64,000 nucleotides of DNA from the NCBI GenBank assembly GCA_965200145.1, contig CBDATG010000002.1:868001-932000 (forward strand), in the 5' to 3' direction. Below the pieces are notes generated by a model, which was not told where the DNA came from, did not search any database, and saw only the letters and a list, made by a program, of their open reading frames with translations. Shown piece after piece: positions 1 through 7,903 of the stretch (within the stretch, counting starts at the first letter, position 1; every line of letters starts with the position of its first letter). The position numbers were made by a program, and so were the translations under genes. The DNA is from CBDATG01 sp965200145 (lineage in GTDB: Bacteria > Chloroflexota > Dehalococcoidia > Lucifugimonadales > Lucifugimonadaceae).

Positions 1-1
1 A

Positions 2-661
2 GACCGCATCGCACTCCTACTCCCACAAGGGAGCGAAGAACCCGACGGCGACAAGTTCTGGAACGCCACCGAATGGTGCTGCGACCTGGAGAACACCGGC
101 ATCGACGATGTCGCATACTTCCACGAACTCATCGAGGAAACCGCACAGTTCGTACCCGTCGGCGGTGTCTACGTCTACGGACAATCAAACGGCGGCTTCA
201 TGTCTTACAGACTCGCTTGCGAATCTCTCCCCAACCTGGTCGCAGTCGCAAACCTCGCCGGGTCGTCTTACACCGACCAAAGCGAATGCGAACAAGCCGT
301 CCCAGTCTCGATACTCCACATCCACGGCACGAATGACGATGTCGTCCTCTACGACGGCCGTGCAGGTAGTCCTGATGACCCAGGACATGCCGCTGCCAGA
401 GATGTCGTCCGGGAGTGGGCGCAACGCGCAAACTGCCAAGGCGCTCCAGATACGTCAGCGCCTCCTATCGACCTAGACCAATCCATTGACGGGGCAGAAA
501 CAACCATCACGAAATATGTCGAATGCGACGGCAACAGGTCTATCGAGCTCTGGACCGTAGATGGCGCCGGCCACGACCCCGACATCGACCACGCAAACGA
601 CCTATCACTGCGGCTCATCGACTGGTTCCTGAGTCAACCCACGCCTCAACCAAGCGAGTAG
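2..661 (+). CDS. PHB depolymerase/LpqC-like secreted esterase, 5'-truncated
   Basis: The reading frame is open from the window edge, so the N-terminus and any signal peptide are missing. The visible 219 residues have the alpha/beta-hydrolase layout of the polyhydroxybutyrate depolymerase/feruloyl esterase (LpqC) family. The nucleophile elbow GQSNGG is near visible residue 62, an acid-residue strand HIHGTNDD follows, and a late VDGAGHDPD carries the probable catalytic His. Cysteine pairs such as WCC suggest an exported, disulfide-bonded enzyme. Family members cleave polyester or feruloyl ester bonds; the substrate here cannot be read. Family assignment is firm, substrate is inference. Confidence 0.8.
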   Translation, partial: DRIALLLPQGSEEPDGDKFWNATEWCCDLENTGIDDVAYFHELIEETAQFVPVGGVYVYGQSNGGFMSYRLACESLPNLVAVANLAGSSYTDQSECEQAVPVSILHIHGTNDDVVLYDGRAGSPDDPGHAAARDVVREWAQRANCQGAPDTSAPPIDLDQSIDGAETTITKYVECDGNRSIELWTVDGAGHDPDIDHANDLSLRLIDWFLSQPTPQPSE

Positions 662-740
662 ACAACCGCTCAACCGTAGCTGCCCATAGGACACAGGCAG
701 TAACTAGGCCAACCGCATACTTAACCCCGGCCGAAAAAAA

Positions 741-820
741 TGCCGCTACCCCCCGTAGGAGGTAGCGGACTGTCTAGCGAAGCTCTCGCTAGCACCGGTA
801 AGATTCATCCTACATTGCCA
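741..820 (+). repeat. Double-hairpin direct repeat, copy 1
   Basis: This 80-bp sequence recurs 166 bp downstream (907-986) with 8 substitutions and no indel. Stem 1 pairs CCGCTACC (743-750) with GGTAGCGG (761-768); its loop side carries an AGGAGG-like tract. Stem 2 pairs CTAGCGA (774-780) with TCGCTAG (786-792). Four of the eight differences form two compensatory base-pair swaps in stem 2, so the fold appears selected. The copy can also be read as a 28-codon frame from ATG 740 to a TAG, matching the N-terminal codons of the NYN gene, so it might be a truncated gene 5' end. The rest of 662-905 shows no other feature. Confidence 0.75.
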
Positions 821-905
821 GGGTAGACGAGCAGCTCGGTGTAACAGATCACAGGACATGGCGAACCGGTAACGCTATCGCCCAACCACCCAGCCATCGA
901 AAGAA

Positions 906-1643
906 ATGCCGCTACCCCCCGTAGGAGGTAGCGGGCTGTCTAGCAGAGCTCCTGCTAGCACGGGTAAGATTGATTCTACATTGCCAGAGAGAAATGTCAA
1001 CAGGACCGCCGTGTACAACGACGGATACAACTTATTCAACGCCATATTCCAGATCGGGTGGTTCGACGCGATCTGGGTTGACCTTGAACTCCTAGGAGAG
1101 TCTTTAGCCGCCCGGCTCCCTGGTAACCCTAAGTTAACGATGTTCAACCATTTCACCGCGCGCCCATGCTCCAACCCACATCATGTCAGCCCGAAAGCAG
1201 ACCCAAGGGTGTTCGATGCGTTCGTCGGTGCCAATTCCGTTTCATCGCGCGTCACCGTGATCCGTGGCGCGTTCCTTCACCGGCGGGGAAGCCCCGATCG
1301 CCACGAAGAAAAACAGTCCGACGTCAATCTCGCTTACAAACTCACAGCAGACGCATACACGGACACGTTTGACTCGGCCGTCATCATCTCTGGCGACACC
1401 GACTTCCTTCGGCTCATACGCACACTTAGCAGGACGTTTCCCCGAAAGTCTTTCGTCATCGCATCGCCTCCAGGTCGAAAAAACCGATTGGCGCAACAAC
1501 TATCAGAAGAAGGTTTGCAGCAACTCACGATCTCTAGGGAAATGCTCTCTGAAGCCCAACTGCCACCGATTGTGGCGGATCCGATTTCCAAAGAGAGCCA
1601 TCAAGCACCCTCACTTCGCTTCTGGCGAGGCGCAGATCGCTAA
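906..1643 (+). CDS. NYN-domain (PIN-like) ribonuclease family protein
   Basis: The product resembles NYN-domain proteins, a PIN-like fold of metal-dependent RNases. The N-terminal strand with an acidic residue (AVYNDGYNLF) resembles the family's DGxN motif. The central KQSDVNLAYKLTADAY supplies another conserved Asp, and VIISGDTDFLRLI is the hallmark SGDxDF strand. The C-terminal ~50 residues are unassigned. The start is uncertain: ATG 906 lies in the hairpin repeat and gives 245 aa, TTG 981 gives a start just before the domain, and GTG 1011 would cut into the first strand. RNA cleavage is inferred from family; the target is unknown. Its neighbours, an esterase and an SDR, do not suggest a role. 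Confidence 0.8.
   Translation: MPLPPVGGSGLSSRAPASTGKIDSTLPERNVNRTAVYNDGYNLFNAIFQIGWFDAIWVDLELLGESLAARLPGNPKLTMFNHFTARPCSNPHHVSPKADPRVFDAFVGANSVSSRVTVIRGAFLHRRGSPDRHEEKQSDVNLAYKLTADAYTDTFDSAVIISGDTDFLRLIRTLSRTFPRKSFVIASPPGRKNRLAQQLSEEGLQQLTISREMLSEAQLPPIVADPISKESHQAPSLRFWRGADR
907..986 (+). repeat. Double-hairpin direct repeat, copy 2
   Basis: Second copy of the element at 741-820. Stem 1 is CCGCTACC (909-916) with GGTAGCGG (927-934), unchanged. Stem 2 is CTAGCAG (940-946) with CTGCTAG (952-958): relative to copy 1 one G-C pair became A-T and the neighbouring A-T became G-C. The copy lies immediately in front of, or overlaps, the start of the NYN-domain gene on the same strand. It could be an autoregulatory leader, a structured RNA partner of the nuclease, or a mobile REP/MITE-like unit. 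Confidence 0.75.
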
Positions 1644-1658
1644 TCGTTTTGACCAAAC

Positions 1659-2426
1659 CTAGTCCACCGTCGCTCCGCCGTCAACTACGACGTGCGCGCC
1701 CGTCATGAAAGACGCATCGTCGGACGCCAAGAACAGAACAGCCGACGCGATCTCAGAAGGCTCCCCCATGCGCTTCATCAATGAGTCCTGCCCAAACTCT
1801 ACGTAAGACTCCTCACGATCCAGCCCCAATGAATCAATATGCATGTCCGTCGCCCGAGTCTTGATCGCACCCGGACAGACTGCATTGACCCGGATGTTGT
1901 CCTGTGCCAAGTCCATCGCCAGGCAACGCGTCAGCTGTGCTACCGCGCCCTTGGACGCGTTGTAAGGAATGAACTCCGGCTGGGCGATGAACGCACTCAC
2001 CGACGCGATGTTCACTACAGCACCACCCCCGGCCGCGCGAAATAGCGGCAGCACCTCACGCACGCAGTTCGCATAACCGATCACGTTCACGCCGAAAACG
2101 CGCCGCCAATCGTCCATCGACACATCCTCAACCTTCCCGAAAACGAACGCCGCCGCGTTATTCACCAAGATGTCTACCGTCCCAAACTCCGACTTCGCGC
2201 ACTTAACCATCCGAGACACCGAAGCCGCATCCGAAGTGTCCGTTTGACAGAACAAGGCCCGACTGACACCGTCGGCGTTTATCGCAGCAGCCGTCGATTT
2301 GCCGTTCTCCGACTCCAACTCCGCGACAACCACGTTCGCACCCTCCCTGGCGAACCGAGCACAGATCGCCTCGCCTATACCGGTACCGCCGCCTGTGACG
2401 ATCGCAGTCTTGCCTTCTAGTCGCAT
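1659..2426 (-). CDS. SDR-family oxidoreductase
   Basis: A classical 255-aa short-chain dehydrogenase. The NAD(P)-binding TGGGTGIG is at residues 11-18, NNAA follows near residue 90, the catalytic Ser is in NIASVSA, and YNASK gives the Tyr/Lys pair near 155-159. The C-terminus ends with the usual FMTGAHVVVDGG. A CAGGAG Shine-Dalgarno lies 6 nt before ATG 2426. It is likely cytosolic and oxidises a secondary alcohol or reduces a ketone; FabG-like and glucose-dehydrogenase-like members cannot be told apart here. It is divergent from the molybdoenzyme gene at 2582. Confidence 0.88.
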   Translation of the reverse strand: MRLEGKTAIVTGGGTGIGEAICARFAREGANVVVAELESENGKSTAAAINADGVSRALFCQTDTSDAASVSRMVKCAKSEFGTVDILVNNAAAFVFGKVEDVSMDDWRRVFGVNVIGYANCVREVLPLFRAAGGGAVVNIASVSAFIAQPEFIPYNASKGAVAQLTRCLAMDLAQDNIRVNAVCPGAIKTRATDMHIDSLGLDREESYVEFGQDSLMKRMGEPSEIASAVLFLASDDASFMTGAHVVVDGGATVD

Positions 2427-2581
2427 CGCTAACTCCTGTGCTCATTAGATCCGCCAATATACGCGCTCCCATATCATAAACCGATTGCGAGGTGGAATCC
2501 GATCTGCCCGTTGCACCAATGCGTATAGCATTACGCGGCAACAACGCGCCGAACCAAATTGATCACTTGCAAGGAATGAAT

Positions 2582-3193
2582 ATGAGCATCATCACACGAG
2601 GATTCTTCGGTCGCAAGCGAGAAGAGCCGCCGCGCCAGCTGCCGCCAGGCCAGTACCTGGAACGCGGATTCCCCGTGCTGTCAGCAGGTCCAACTCCAAA
2701 CGTGGATATCAAGACGTGGGACTTCACCGTCGAATTCAAGGGCGAGACGATCGGTCGCTGGAACTGGGATGAGTTCATGAACCTCCCGCAAACCGACCTG
2801 CACACCGACATCCACTGCGTAACCAAGTGGTCGAAACTCGACACCGACTGGCGTGGCGTAACGATCGACGACTTCCTAGCAGATGCAGGCATCGACGAAC
2901 CTCCGAGCGATTACGTCATGGCATGGTGCGACGGCGGATACACAACAAACCTGCCCACAGAGGACATCGTTGGCGGCAAAGCGATGCTAGCTCACACTTT
3001 CGACAACGAACCGCTCGAGCCCGCACACGGTGGACCAGTACGCCTATTCGTCCCGCACCTCTACCTGTGGAAGTCCGCCAAATGGGTCCGCGGCATCAGC
3101 TTCCGAGACAAAGACTCCCCTGGTTTCTGGGAAGCATACGGCTATCACATGTACGGAGACCCCTGGCGCGAGCAACGATACCACTACGACTAA
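2582..3193 (+). CDS. Sulfite oxidase-like molybdopterin oxidoreductase
   Basis: This 203-aa protein matches the stand-alone molybdopterin domain of the sulfite oxidase superfamily (YuiH/MsrP-like, without haem or dimerisation domains). DIHCVTKWS carries the Cys expected to bind molybdenum, and DGGYTTNLP, HGGPVRL and PHLYLWKSAKWV are family blocks. ATG 2582 was chosen because AAGGA (2571-2575) sits 6 nt upstream; an in-frame ATG at 2576 is too close to it and one at 2492 adds atypical sequence. No Tat signal is visible, so a cytoplasmic location is likely. The electron acceptor and substrate are unknown. Confidence 0.85.
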   Translation: MSIITRGFFGRKREEPPRQLPPGQYLERGFPVLSAGPTPNVDIKTWDFTVEFKGETIGRWNWDEFMNLPQTDLHTDIHCVTKWSKLDTDWRGVTIDDFLADAGIDEPPSDYVMAWCDGGYTTNLPTEDIVGGKAMLAHTFDNEPLEPAHGGPVRLFVPHLYLWKSAKWVRGISFRDKDSPGFWEAYGYHMYGDPWREQRYHYD

Positions 3194-3305
3194 GCGAGCC
3201 ACTACGGCAGGTCGGTCGGAAGTGCAAGATGGAATGAGCTGATACTCGTAACTGGGCACCGCGGAGGCGCTCCATTTCCCAACTGAAGAGCTCGCGAGTA
3301 CTCCG

Positions 3306-4118
3306 ATGATCACCGACCGCCGCTTCCACACCAACGCAACCCTCCGTACCGCGACGATTGCGGCAGGCGTGATTGTCGGGATAGCGTTGGTTGCGACCAA
3401 CATTTTCACAACTTCGACCGCGACTAACCAAACAGCCCAAAGCATCTTCAACGCAGTAGTTTTCGTCGGACCGTTCGTTTGGTTCGCGACTAACGCGCTC
3501 AGGTGGTTGCAGGAACGCTTGCCTCGCCCCGCGAATCACATAGTCTTCGCGATAATCGCCGCTTTCGCATTCGGCATCGGCGCCAGGGCGGTCTACGACA
3601 TTGTCGCAGACCCGCCAATTCAAACCGTCGATACCGTGTACCAAGCCATGCTAGCTGCATCATTGATCGCAACCGGCTTGGTCGCACTGGCAAGCGCAGC
3701 TCAACGACCGGATACAACCGAGCCCGTCAGCGTGAACCAGCTAATCTCGGGCACCGAGGGCGAGTCGGCACCAACACCCACCGCACTCATGCACACCGCG
3801 CGTTGGCTCGCCATACTCGGTGGTATAGCTTTCGCAGCCTCCGTTTTCGTTTCGCCAACCGTCATCCCAGCTGCAATCGCGCTAACCTGTGCTGTCCGCT
3901 ATGCATGCACGTTGAACGCGGCCAGACCAATACAAATCGCAGCACTTGTCGCGGCCGGAGCTGCTGTTGCCGCCATACAAGCAGGCCTGGCGGTACTGTT
4001 CCCCGAAGAACAACAGTGGTTCGCCTACACACTGCTACCGAGCGCAGTCTCATTCGGCGTTGCATTGTTGATCGGATTTATCTCATTGCAACGGGCACCC
4101 TTAGCATCCCAGCAGTAA
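3306..4118 (+). CDS. Multi-pass membrane protein of unknown function
   Basis: The 270-aa product is strongly hydrophobic, with about seven candidate membrane helices: two near the N-terminus, two between residues 78 and 135, and three after residue 160, separated by a polar loop at about 138-160. It resembles no family I recognise. It is the intact parent of a decayed fragment at 7650-7825 that matches its C-terminus (IQAGL, FAYTL, PSAVSF), so it was part of the duplicated block that includes the LRR genes. A strong stem-loop follows directly. Confidence 0.65.
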   Translation: MITDRRFHTNATLRTATIAAGVIVGIALVATNIFTTSTATNQTAQSIFNAVVFVGPFVWFATNALRWLQERLPRPANHIVFAIIAAFAFGIGARAVYDIVADPPIQTVDTVYQAMLAASLIATGLVALASAAQRPDTTEPVSVNQLISGTEGESAPTPTALMHTARWLAILGGIAFAASVFVSPTVIPAAIALTCAVRYACTLNAARPIQIAALVAAGAAVAAIQAGLAVLFPEEQQWFAYTLLPSAVSFGVALLIGFISLQRAPLASQQ

Positions 4119-4120
4119 CC

Positions 4121-4148
4121 TTTGCGGAGCATGTCCGCGCTCCGCAAA
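4121..4148 (+). terminator. Perfect 10-bp stem-loop after the membrane-protein gene
   Basis: TTTGCGGAGC (4121-4130) and GCTCCGCAAA (4139-4148) form a perfect stem with an 8-nt loop, starting 3 nt after the TAA stop. There is no clear T run, only the A/T ends of the stem itself, so it may terminate in both directions or act as a leader structure for the LRR gene. The matching place before the second LRR gene has lost it. Confidence 0.55.
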
Positions 4149-4230
4149 TATCCATCGCAAGATGCCTAACGGGCTGGCAAAGCCGAACCATGGACGCGCC
4201 CCCAAACGTTCACGACATCTGACCAAAATT

Positions 4231-7200
4231 ATGGTGATGGCGACGCTAATCGTCATCACGACCACAACCAATCTGGATGTCAGCGAGCGCCCGACAGCGG
4301 ATGCGCAGTCCTTTACGAGCGTCTGCAACCGCAACGCAGGAATACGAGATGCCATCCTCAACGCCCTCACCTCAATCTCCAACTGCGCCGATGTAACCGC
4401 CTCCCATCTCTCGAACATAACCACCATCCAGGCGAACAACGCCAACATCTCTTCCCTAGCCGCATCCGACTTCGACAGCCTCAGACCACAGCACCTGTTA
4501 CTGGCAAACAACCGACTCAGCGGCGTGCCAACCGCCGTTGTTCAACTAATGACCCACGCAACTTTCAGAACTCTGAACCTCTCAAACAATCAGATCACGC
4601 AACTCAATCAAAATGACTTCTCAGGAGCCACGCACCTACGCACACTCCGACTCGACGGCAACGACTTCTCTGGCGCAAACCCTCTGCACAAAGACACACT
4701 CGACCCTCTCACCAATCTCGAGCAGCTTTACATCAACAACACCGGCACCAAGAGCCTGCCTAGCAGCTTCCTAGACAGCTTGACCAAGCTTGAGATCTTT
4801 GAAGCCAAGGACAACGCGTTAACCGCGTTGCCAGCAGCCATCTTCAACAACAACACCGCACTGACATCCGTAGCCCTGAGCGGCAACAGCTTGGCGAGCC
4901 TTGACAAGGACACATTCAAGTCCAACGACCGACTGATGACGATCAACCTTGGCAACAACGCGCTGACAACGCTACACGCCGACATCTTCCAACGCAACAC
5001 CGCGCTTCGGGTTCTGTTTCTGTCACAAAACAAACTGACCGCAATCAACAGAAAGTGGTTCCGCAACTTGAGCAACCTACAGACCCTCACATTGCAGACC
5101 AACATGATCGCAACACTTGATGCCAACGCATTCACCACGACCACAGATGGACAAACCTACACCGGACCAACCCAACTCAGTCAAATACTCCTTCGCGACA
5201 ACGATATTGCAACCATCCATCGTGACGCGCTCAAAGGACTCAACCTATGGCAACTTACTCTCAACGATAACAACATCGCAACCCTACCGCGCGGCATCTT
5301 CGATGGCATGCCGAGACTACAGACACTGAATCTCTACAACAACCGAATCACTCGCATCGAAGCCGGTACCTTTGACAAGCAGACGAACCTCGAAGTGCTG
5401 CGACTCGACCAAAACCAAATCCGATCCATCGATGCCAACACCTACAACAAGCTGAACAACCTCATGCTCTTGCGACTCGACCGAAACCAAATCAACACCG
5501 TCAACGCAGATGCATTCGCCAATCTAAGTCGTCTAAGGAACCTCTACCTCAACGACAACCGTATCGCCCGCTTGCCACCATCTCTCTTCCGCGCAATGAC
5601 CGATCTCACAAGCCTCTTCCTTCAGTCCAACCAGATCAACGAAATCAGTGCAAACACCATCAGCGGGCTCACGAACCTAACCGATCTTTGGCTGCAACGC
5701 AACGCGATCCAGACACTACACCCTGACGCGCTCGACAGACTGGATAGCCTAGACCGACTGTTTCTCTTCAGCAACCAGATTGGATCGTTGCCATACGGCA
5801 TCTTTGACGGACTCGATCTCGACATGCTCTGGTTACAGTCCAACACAGGCACTCCGTTCCAACTACCTGTTCGCGCCAATGTCAGAGCATCCGACAAAGC
5901 GTACATCTCGGTCCCGCACGGAGCCGTCTACGACATCAACGTCCAATTCAGCGCAACACATTCCAACCCAACGACAAACGGAGCGCCAACCAACAGCGTC
6001 ACAGTACCCGCCGGCACCAGCGCATCGGCAACTTTCGACCTGAACCCCACCCCTCGCGAGCTGCCGAGAGGCAGCGTAACTCCCGGCGATGCTCCCGCAA
6101 CCACGTGCTTCGGATCGCCTTGCTACGGAGGATTCCGATATGTCGCAGGAGGGCCAGACCCACCATCCGGAGTCGCAACCACGCCTTTCGTCAGATCAAT
6201 CGAAGTCTCATGGGACAAACCAGATGCCGCTCAAGGCGTGTACTACCACGAAGTACGACACAGGATCCGCAGCGGCGAATGGAACGAGTGGGCAACAGTC
6301 CCATTGCAGGACCGAAGGAGGCAGTCAACCTCATTTCACAACTTGGCAGCTACGACGCCATATCACTTCCAAGTGCGGTCGTACACCATCAACGGATACA
6401 GCCAACCCGCAGCAACAGAGGCTTGGACATACGTCGACCTACCTGTCATTTCCCGAATCGAACCGCAAATCGTAAGCGCAACCGTTGTGACTGGTCAGCA
6501 GGTCAGGCTCACAGCCAACGTCTTCAACATGCAACAAGGCAACGCAAACGCCAGGTTCGACCTGCAAACTGGACCCTTCGCGACAACCCGCCCGCAAATC
6601 CAGTGGTCCGATAGCAATGGCAACGGTACATTCACCACAACCTACACGCCGCGAACCTCATACTACACCGCTCCAGAAACGCCCGGCACCGTCATCATTA
6701 CCGCCGAAGCAGTGCCATACGGGGTATGCCAAGGACACCACGCCAAACCAGCTGACACCTCCAGCTGCATCGCCACATTCACCATACGTGTCGTTGTGCC
6801 AGGGCATACCAAATCACCAACAGAATCACAGCCCAGGAACCCAAGCGGCCAGATCCCGACCACCTTGAGCGACGACTCGGGCATCGAATACGAAGTTGCA
6901 ACGCCCGAGCAAGGTGGCAATTTCCAAGTCAAAGACTGCTACACATGCCCGACCGTCACTGTACCTGTAGGCGCGGTACCAGACCGAACGGTCATCGGAA
7001 TACGAGCGACTACCCAAGTTACGACAGCGTGGGACCCAAGTGCGATCAATCAGCTCGTCATAGCGGGCGAACACACGCTCGTGACCGCTGTCAACCACCT
7101 AGGCGAACCGTTGACACGTTACACGCTGAACAAACCGATGCAGGTCTGCGTGCCCTTTCCGCCAGCCTTCCGTAGCCGCTTAGACTCGCTCGCACTCTTC

Positions 7201-7512
7201 GAGTTTGCAGACGAACCCACCGACAACAGACTGTTAGCGTCAAACGTCTACACAAGCGACAGCAAACTGACTATCTGCGGCGCAACCAACAAACTGCCAA
7301 CGACGATGGCTCCAGCACGACTCGGCGCACTTGAACCCGAGACGTCGATGCCGAACATTCAAGATGACCTGCCAGAAACTGGCGGAGACGCTCCCGACCC
7401 GCTCGTAGCGTTAGTAGCTGTCATGATCGGCATGATCCTCACCTCGATCAGCTTGATTTACCATATTGATTCAGCAAGGAATTCGGCCCGCGGCTCACTT
7501 CGTTCGCTATGA
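4231..7512 (+). CDS. Giant LRR/FN3 cell-surface protein with LPETG sorting signal
   Basis: A secreted protein of about 1093 aa. A hydrophobic signal sequence ends near an ADAQS site. A Cys-flanked cap (VCNRN...SNCADV) precedes about 19 leucine-rich repeats of 24 residues (LxxLxLxxNxIxxLxxxxF). A fibronectin III-like domain follows (about residues 640-735), then an Ig-like domain starting PVISRIEPQIVSA and a Cys-containing domain (EYEVATPEQGG to LTICGATNKLP). LPETGG (7369-7386), a hydrophobic helix and an Arg-rich tail form a canonical sortase signal. ATG 4231 fits the signal peptide; ATG 4162 would add 23 polar residues. The stop lies inside a decayed tRNA-Ala. Adhesion or binding is inferred from domain type. 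Confidence 0.85.
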   Translation: MVMATLIVITTTTNLDVSERPTADAQSFTSVCNRNAGIRDAILNALTSISNCADVTASHLSNITTIQANNANISSLAASDFDSLRPQHLLLANNRLSGVPTAVVQLMTHATFRTLNLSNNQITQLNQNDFSGATHLRTLRLDGNDFSGANPLHKDTLDPLTNLEQLYINNTGTKSLPSSFLDSLTKLEIFEAKDNALTALPAAIFNNNTALTSVALSGNSLASLDKDTFKSNDRLMTINLGNNALTTLHADIFQRNTALRVLFLSQNKLTAINRKWFRNLSNLQTLTLQTNMIATLDANAFTTTTDGQTYTGPTQLSQILLRDNDIATIHRDALKGLNLWQLTLNDNNIATLPRGIFDGMPRLQTLNLYNNRITRIEAGTFDKQTNLEVLRLDQNQIRSIDANTYNKLNNLMLLRLDRNQINTVNADAFANLSRLRNLYLNDNRIARLPPSLFRAMTDLTSLFLQSNQINEISANTISGLTNLTDLWLQRNAIQTLHPDALDRLDSLDRLFLFSNQIGSLPYGIFDGLDLDMLWLQSNTGTPFQLPVRANVRASDKAYISVPHGAVYDINVQFSATHSNPTTNGAPTNSVTVPAGTSASATFDLNPTPRELPRGSVTPGDAPATTCFGSPCYGGFRYVAGGPDPPSGVATTPFVRSIEVSWDKPDAAQGVYYHEVRHRIRSGEWNEWATVPLQDRRRQSTSFHNLAATTPYHFQVRSYTINGYSQPAATEAWTYVDLPVISRIEPQIVSATVVTGQQVRLTANVFNMQQGNANARFDLQTGPFATTRPQIQWSDSNGNGTFTTTYTPRTSYYTAPETPGTVIITAEAVPYGVCQGHHAKPADTSSCIATFTIRVVVPGHTKSPTESQPRNPSGQIPTTLSDDSGIEYEVATPEQGGNFQVKDCYTCPTVTVPVGAVPDRTVIGIRATTQVTTAWDPSAINQLVIAGEHTLVTAVNHLGEPLTRYTLNKPMQVCVPFPPAFRSRLDSLALFEFADEPTDNRLLASNVYTSDSKLTICGATNKLPTTMAPARLGALEPETSMPNIQDDLPETGGDAPDPLVALVAVMIGMILTSISLIYHIDSARNSARGSLRSL

Positions 7513-7547
7513 AGCGGCCAAAGGTTCGAACCCGGACTGATCCACCA
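7480..7547 (+). pseudogene. Decayed tRNA-Ala copy
   Basis: This stretch matches the functional tRNA-Ala at 10872-10947. ACTTCGTTCGC, ATGAAG, GGTTCGAA and CCACCA are kept, and the segment from the anticodon stem to CCA has identical length. About 8-10 nt of the D-arm region are lost, and neither the T stem nor the acceptor stem can pair. The overlapping LRR reading frame stays open and ends at the equivalent base, 3400 bp before its counterpart. Confidence 0.75.
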
Positions 7548-7596
7548 GCACCCTAGCCCGTCGCACATAACACTCAAACGCGCCACGCAGGATGCC

Positions 7597-7649
7597 ATGC
7601 AACGCCTAGACGAACAACCCACATCCTTCACGCGTCAAGGCCATTTCTG
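7597..7649 (+). pseudogene. Remnant of the 5' end of a peptide-binding-protein gene
   Basis: GGATGCCATGCAA here repeats the start region of the binding-protein gene at 10997. Its ATG is 49 nt after the decayed tRNA's CCA, exactly the spacing seen in the functional copy. The translation starts MQRLDEQP, against MQGWIKQP in the intact gene, and runs into a stop after 17 codons. It reads as the right-hand edge of the first copy of a tandem duplication. Confidence 0.6.
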
Positions 7650-7825
7650 ATGGCGACGCTAGTCGCGACCGCAACCGCCGTTGCGGTCATACAAGCGGGC
7701 TTGGTGGCGATATTCCGCGTAGGGCAAAATCGGTTCGCCTACACCTTGCCCCCAGCGCGATCTCGTTCAGCTTAGAATTAGCAATCGGTGCAACCGTACC
7801 GAGCCGAGCTCTTGTATCATCCCAA
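7650..7825 (+). pseudogene. Remnant of the 3' end of the membrane-protein gene
   Basis: Translation gives AVAVIQAGLVAIF and NRFAYTL in one frame, then PSAISFSLELAIGA and RALVSSQ after a single-base frameshift near 7745-7750. These align in order with AAVAAIQAGLAVLF, QWFAYTL, PSAVSFGVALLIG and RAPLASQ at the end of the intact gene (about 3945-4115). The 5' part is absent. It marks the left edge of the second duplicated copy, directly after the binding-protein remnant. The rest of 7513-7903 shows no gene. Confidence 0.8.
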
Positions 7826-7903
7826 TCTCTAATCCCGTACCGGACCCCGGCCGTGTTCACGCTCACCAATACCCATGATCGCACATCTCCCGTGCCCCCC
7901 CCC

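Noticed and set aside
662..1000. A bona fide type III toxin-antitoxin locus
   Set aside because: Only two copies spaced 166 bp apart, no terminator between repeat and gene, and NYN is not a ToxN fold. Kept only as a hypothesis under the hairpin finding.
3044..3644. Overlapping antisense reading frames over the molybdoenzyme and membrane genes
   Set aside because: They have low-complexity or unfamiliar composition, no ribosome site, and lie entirely opposite genes with clear family motifs.
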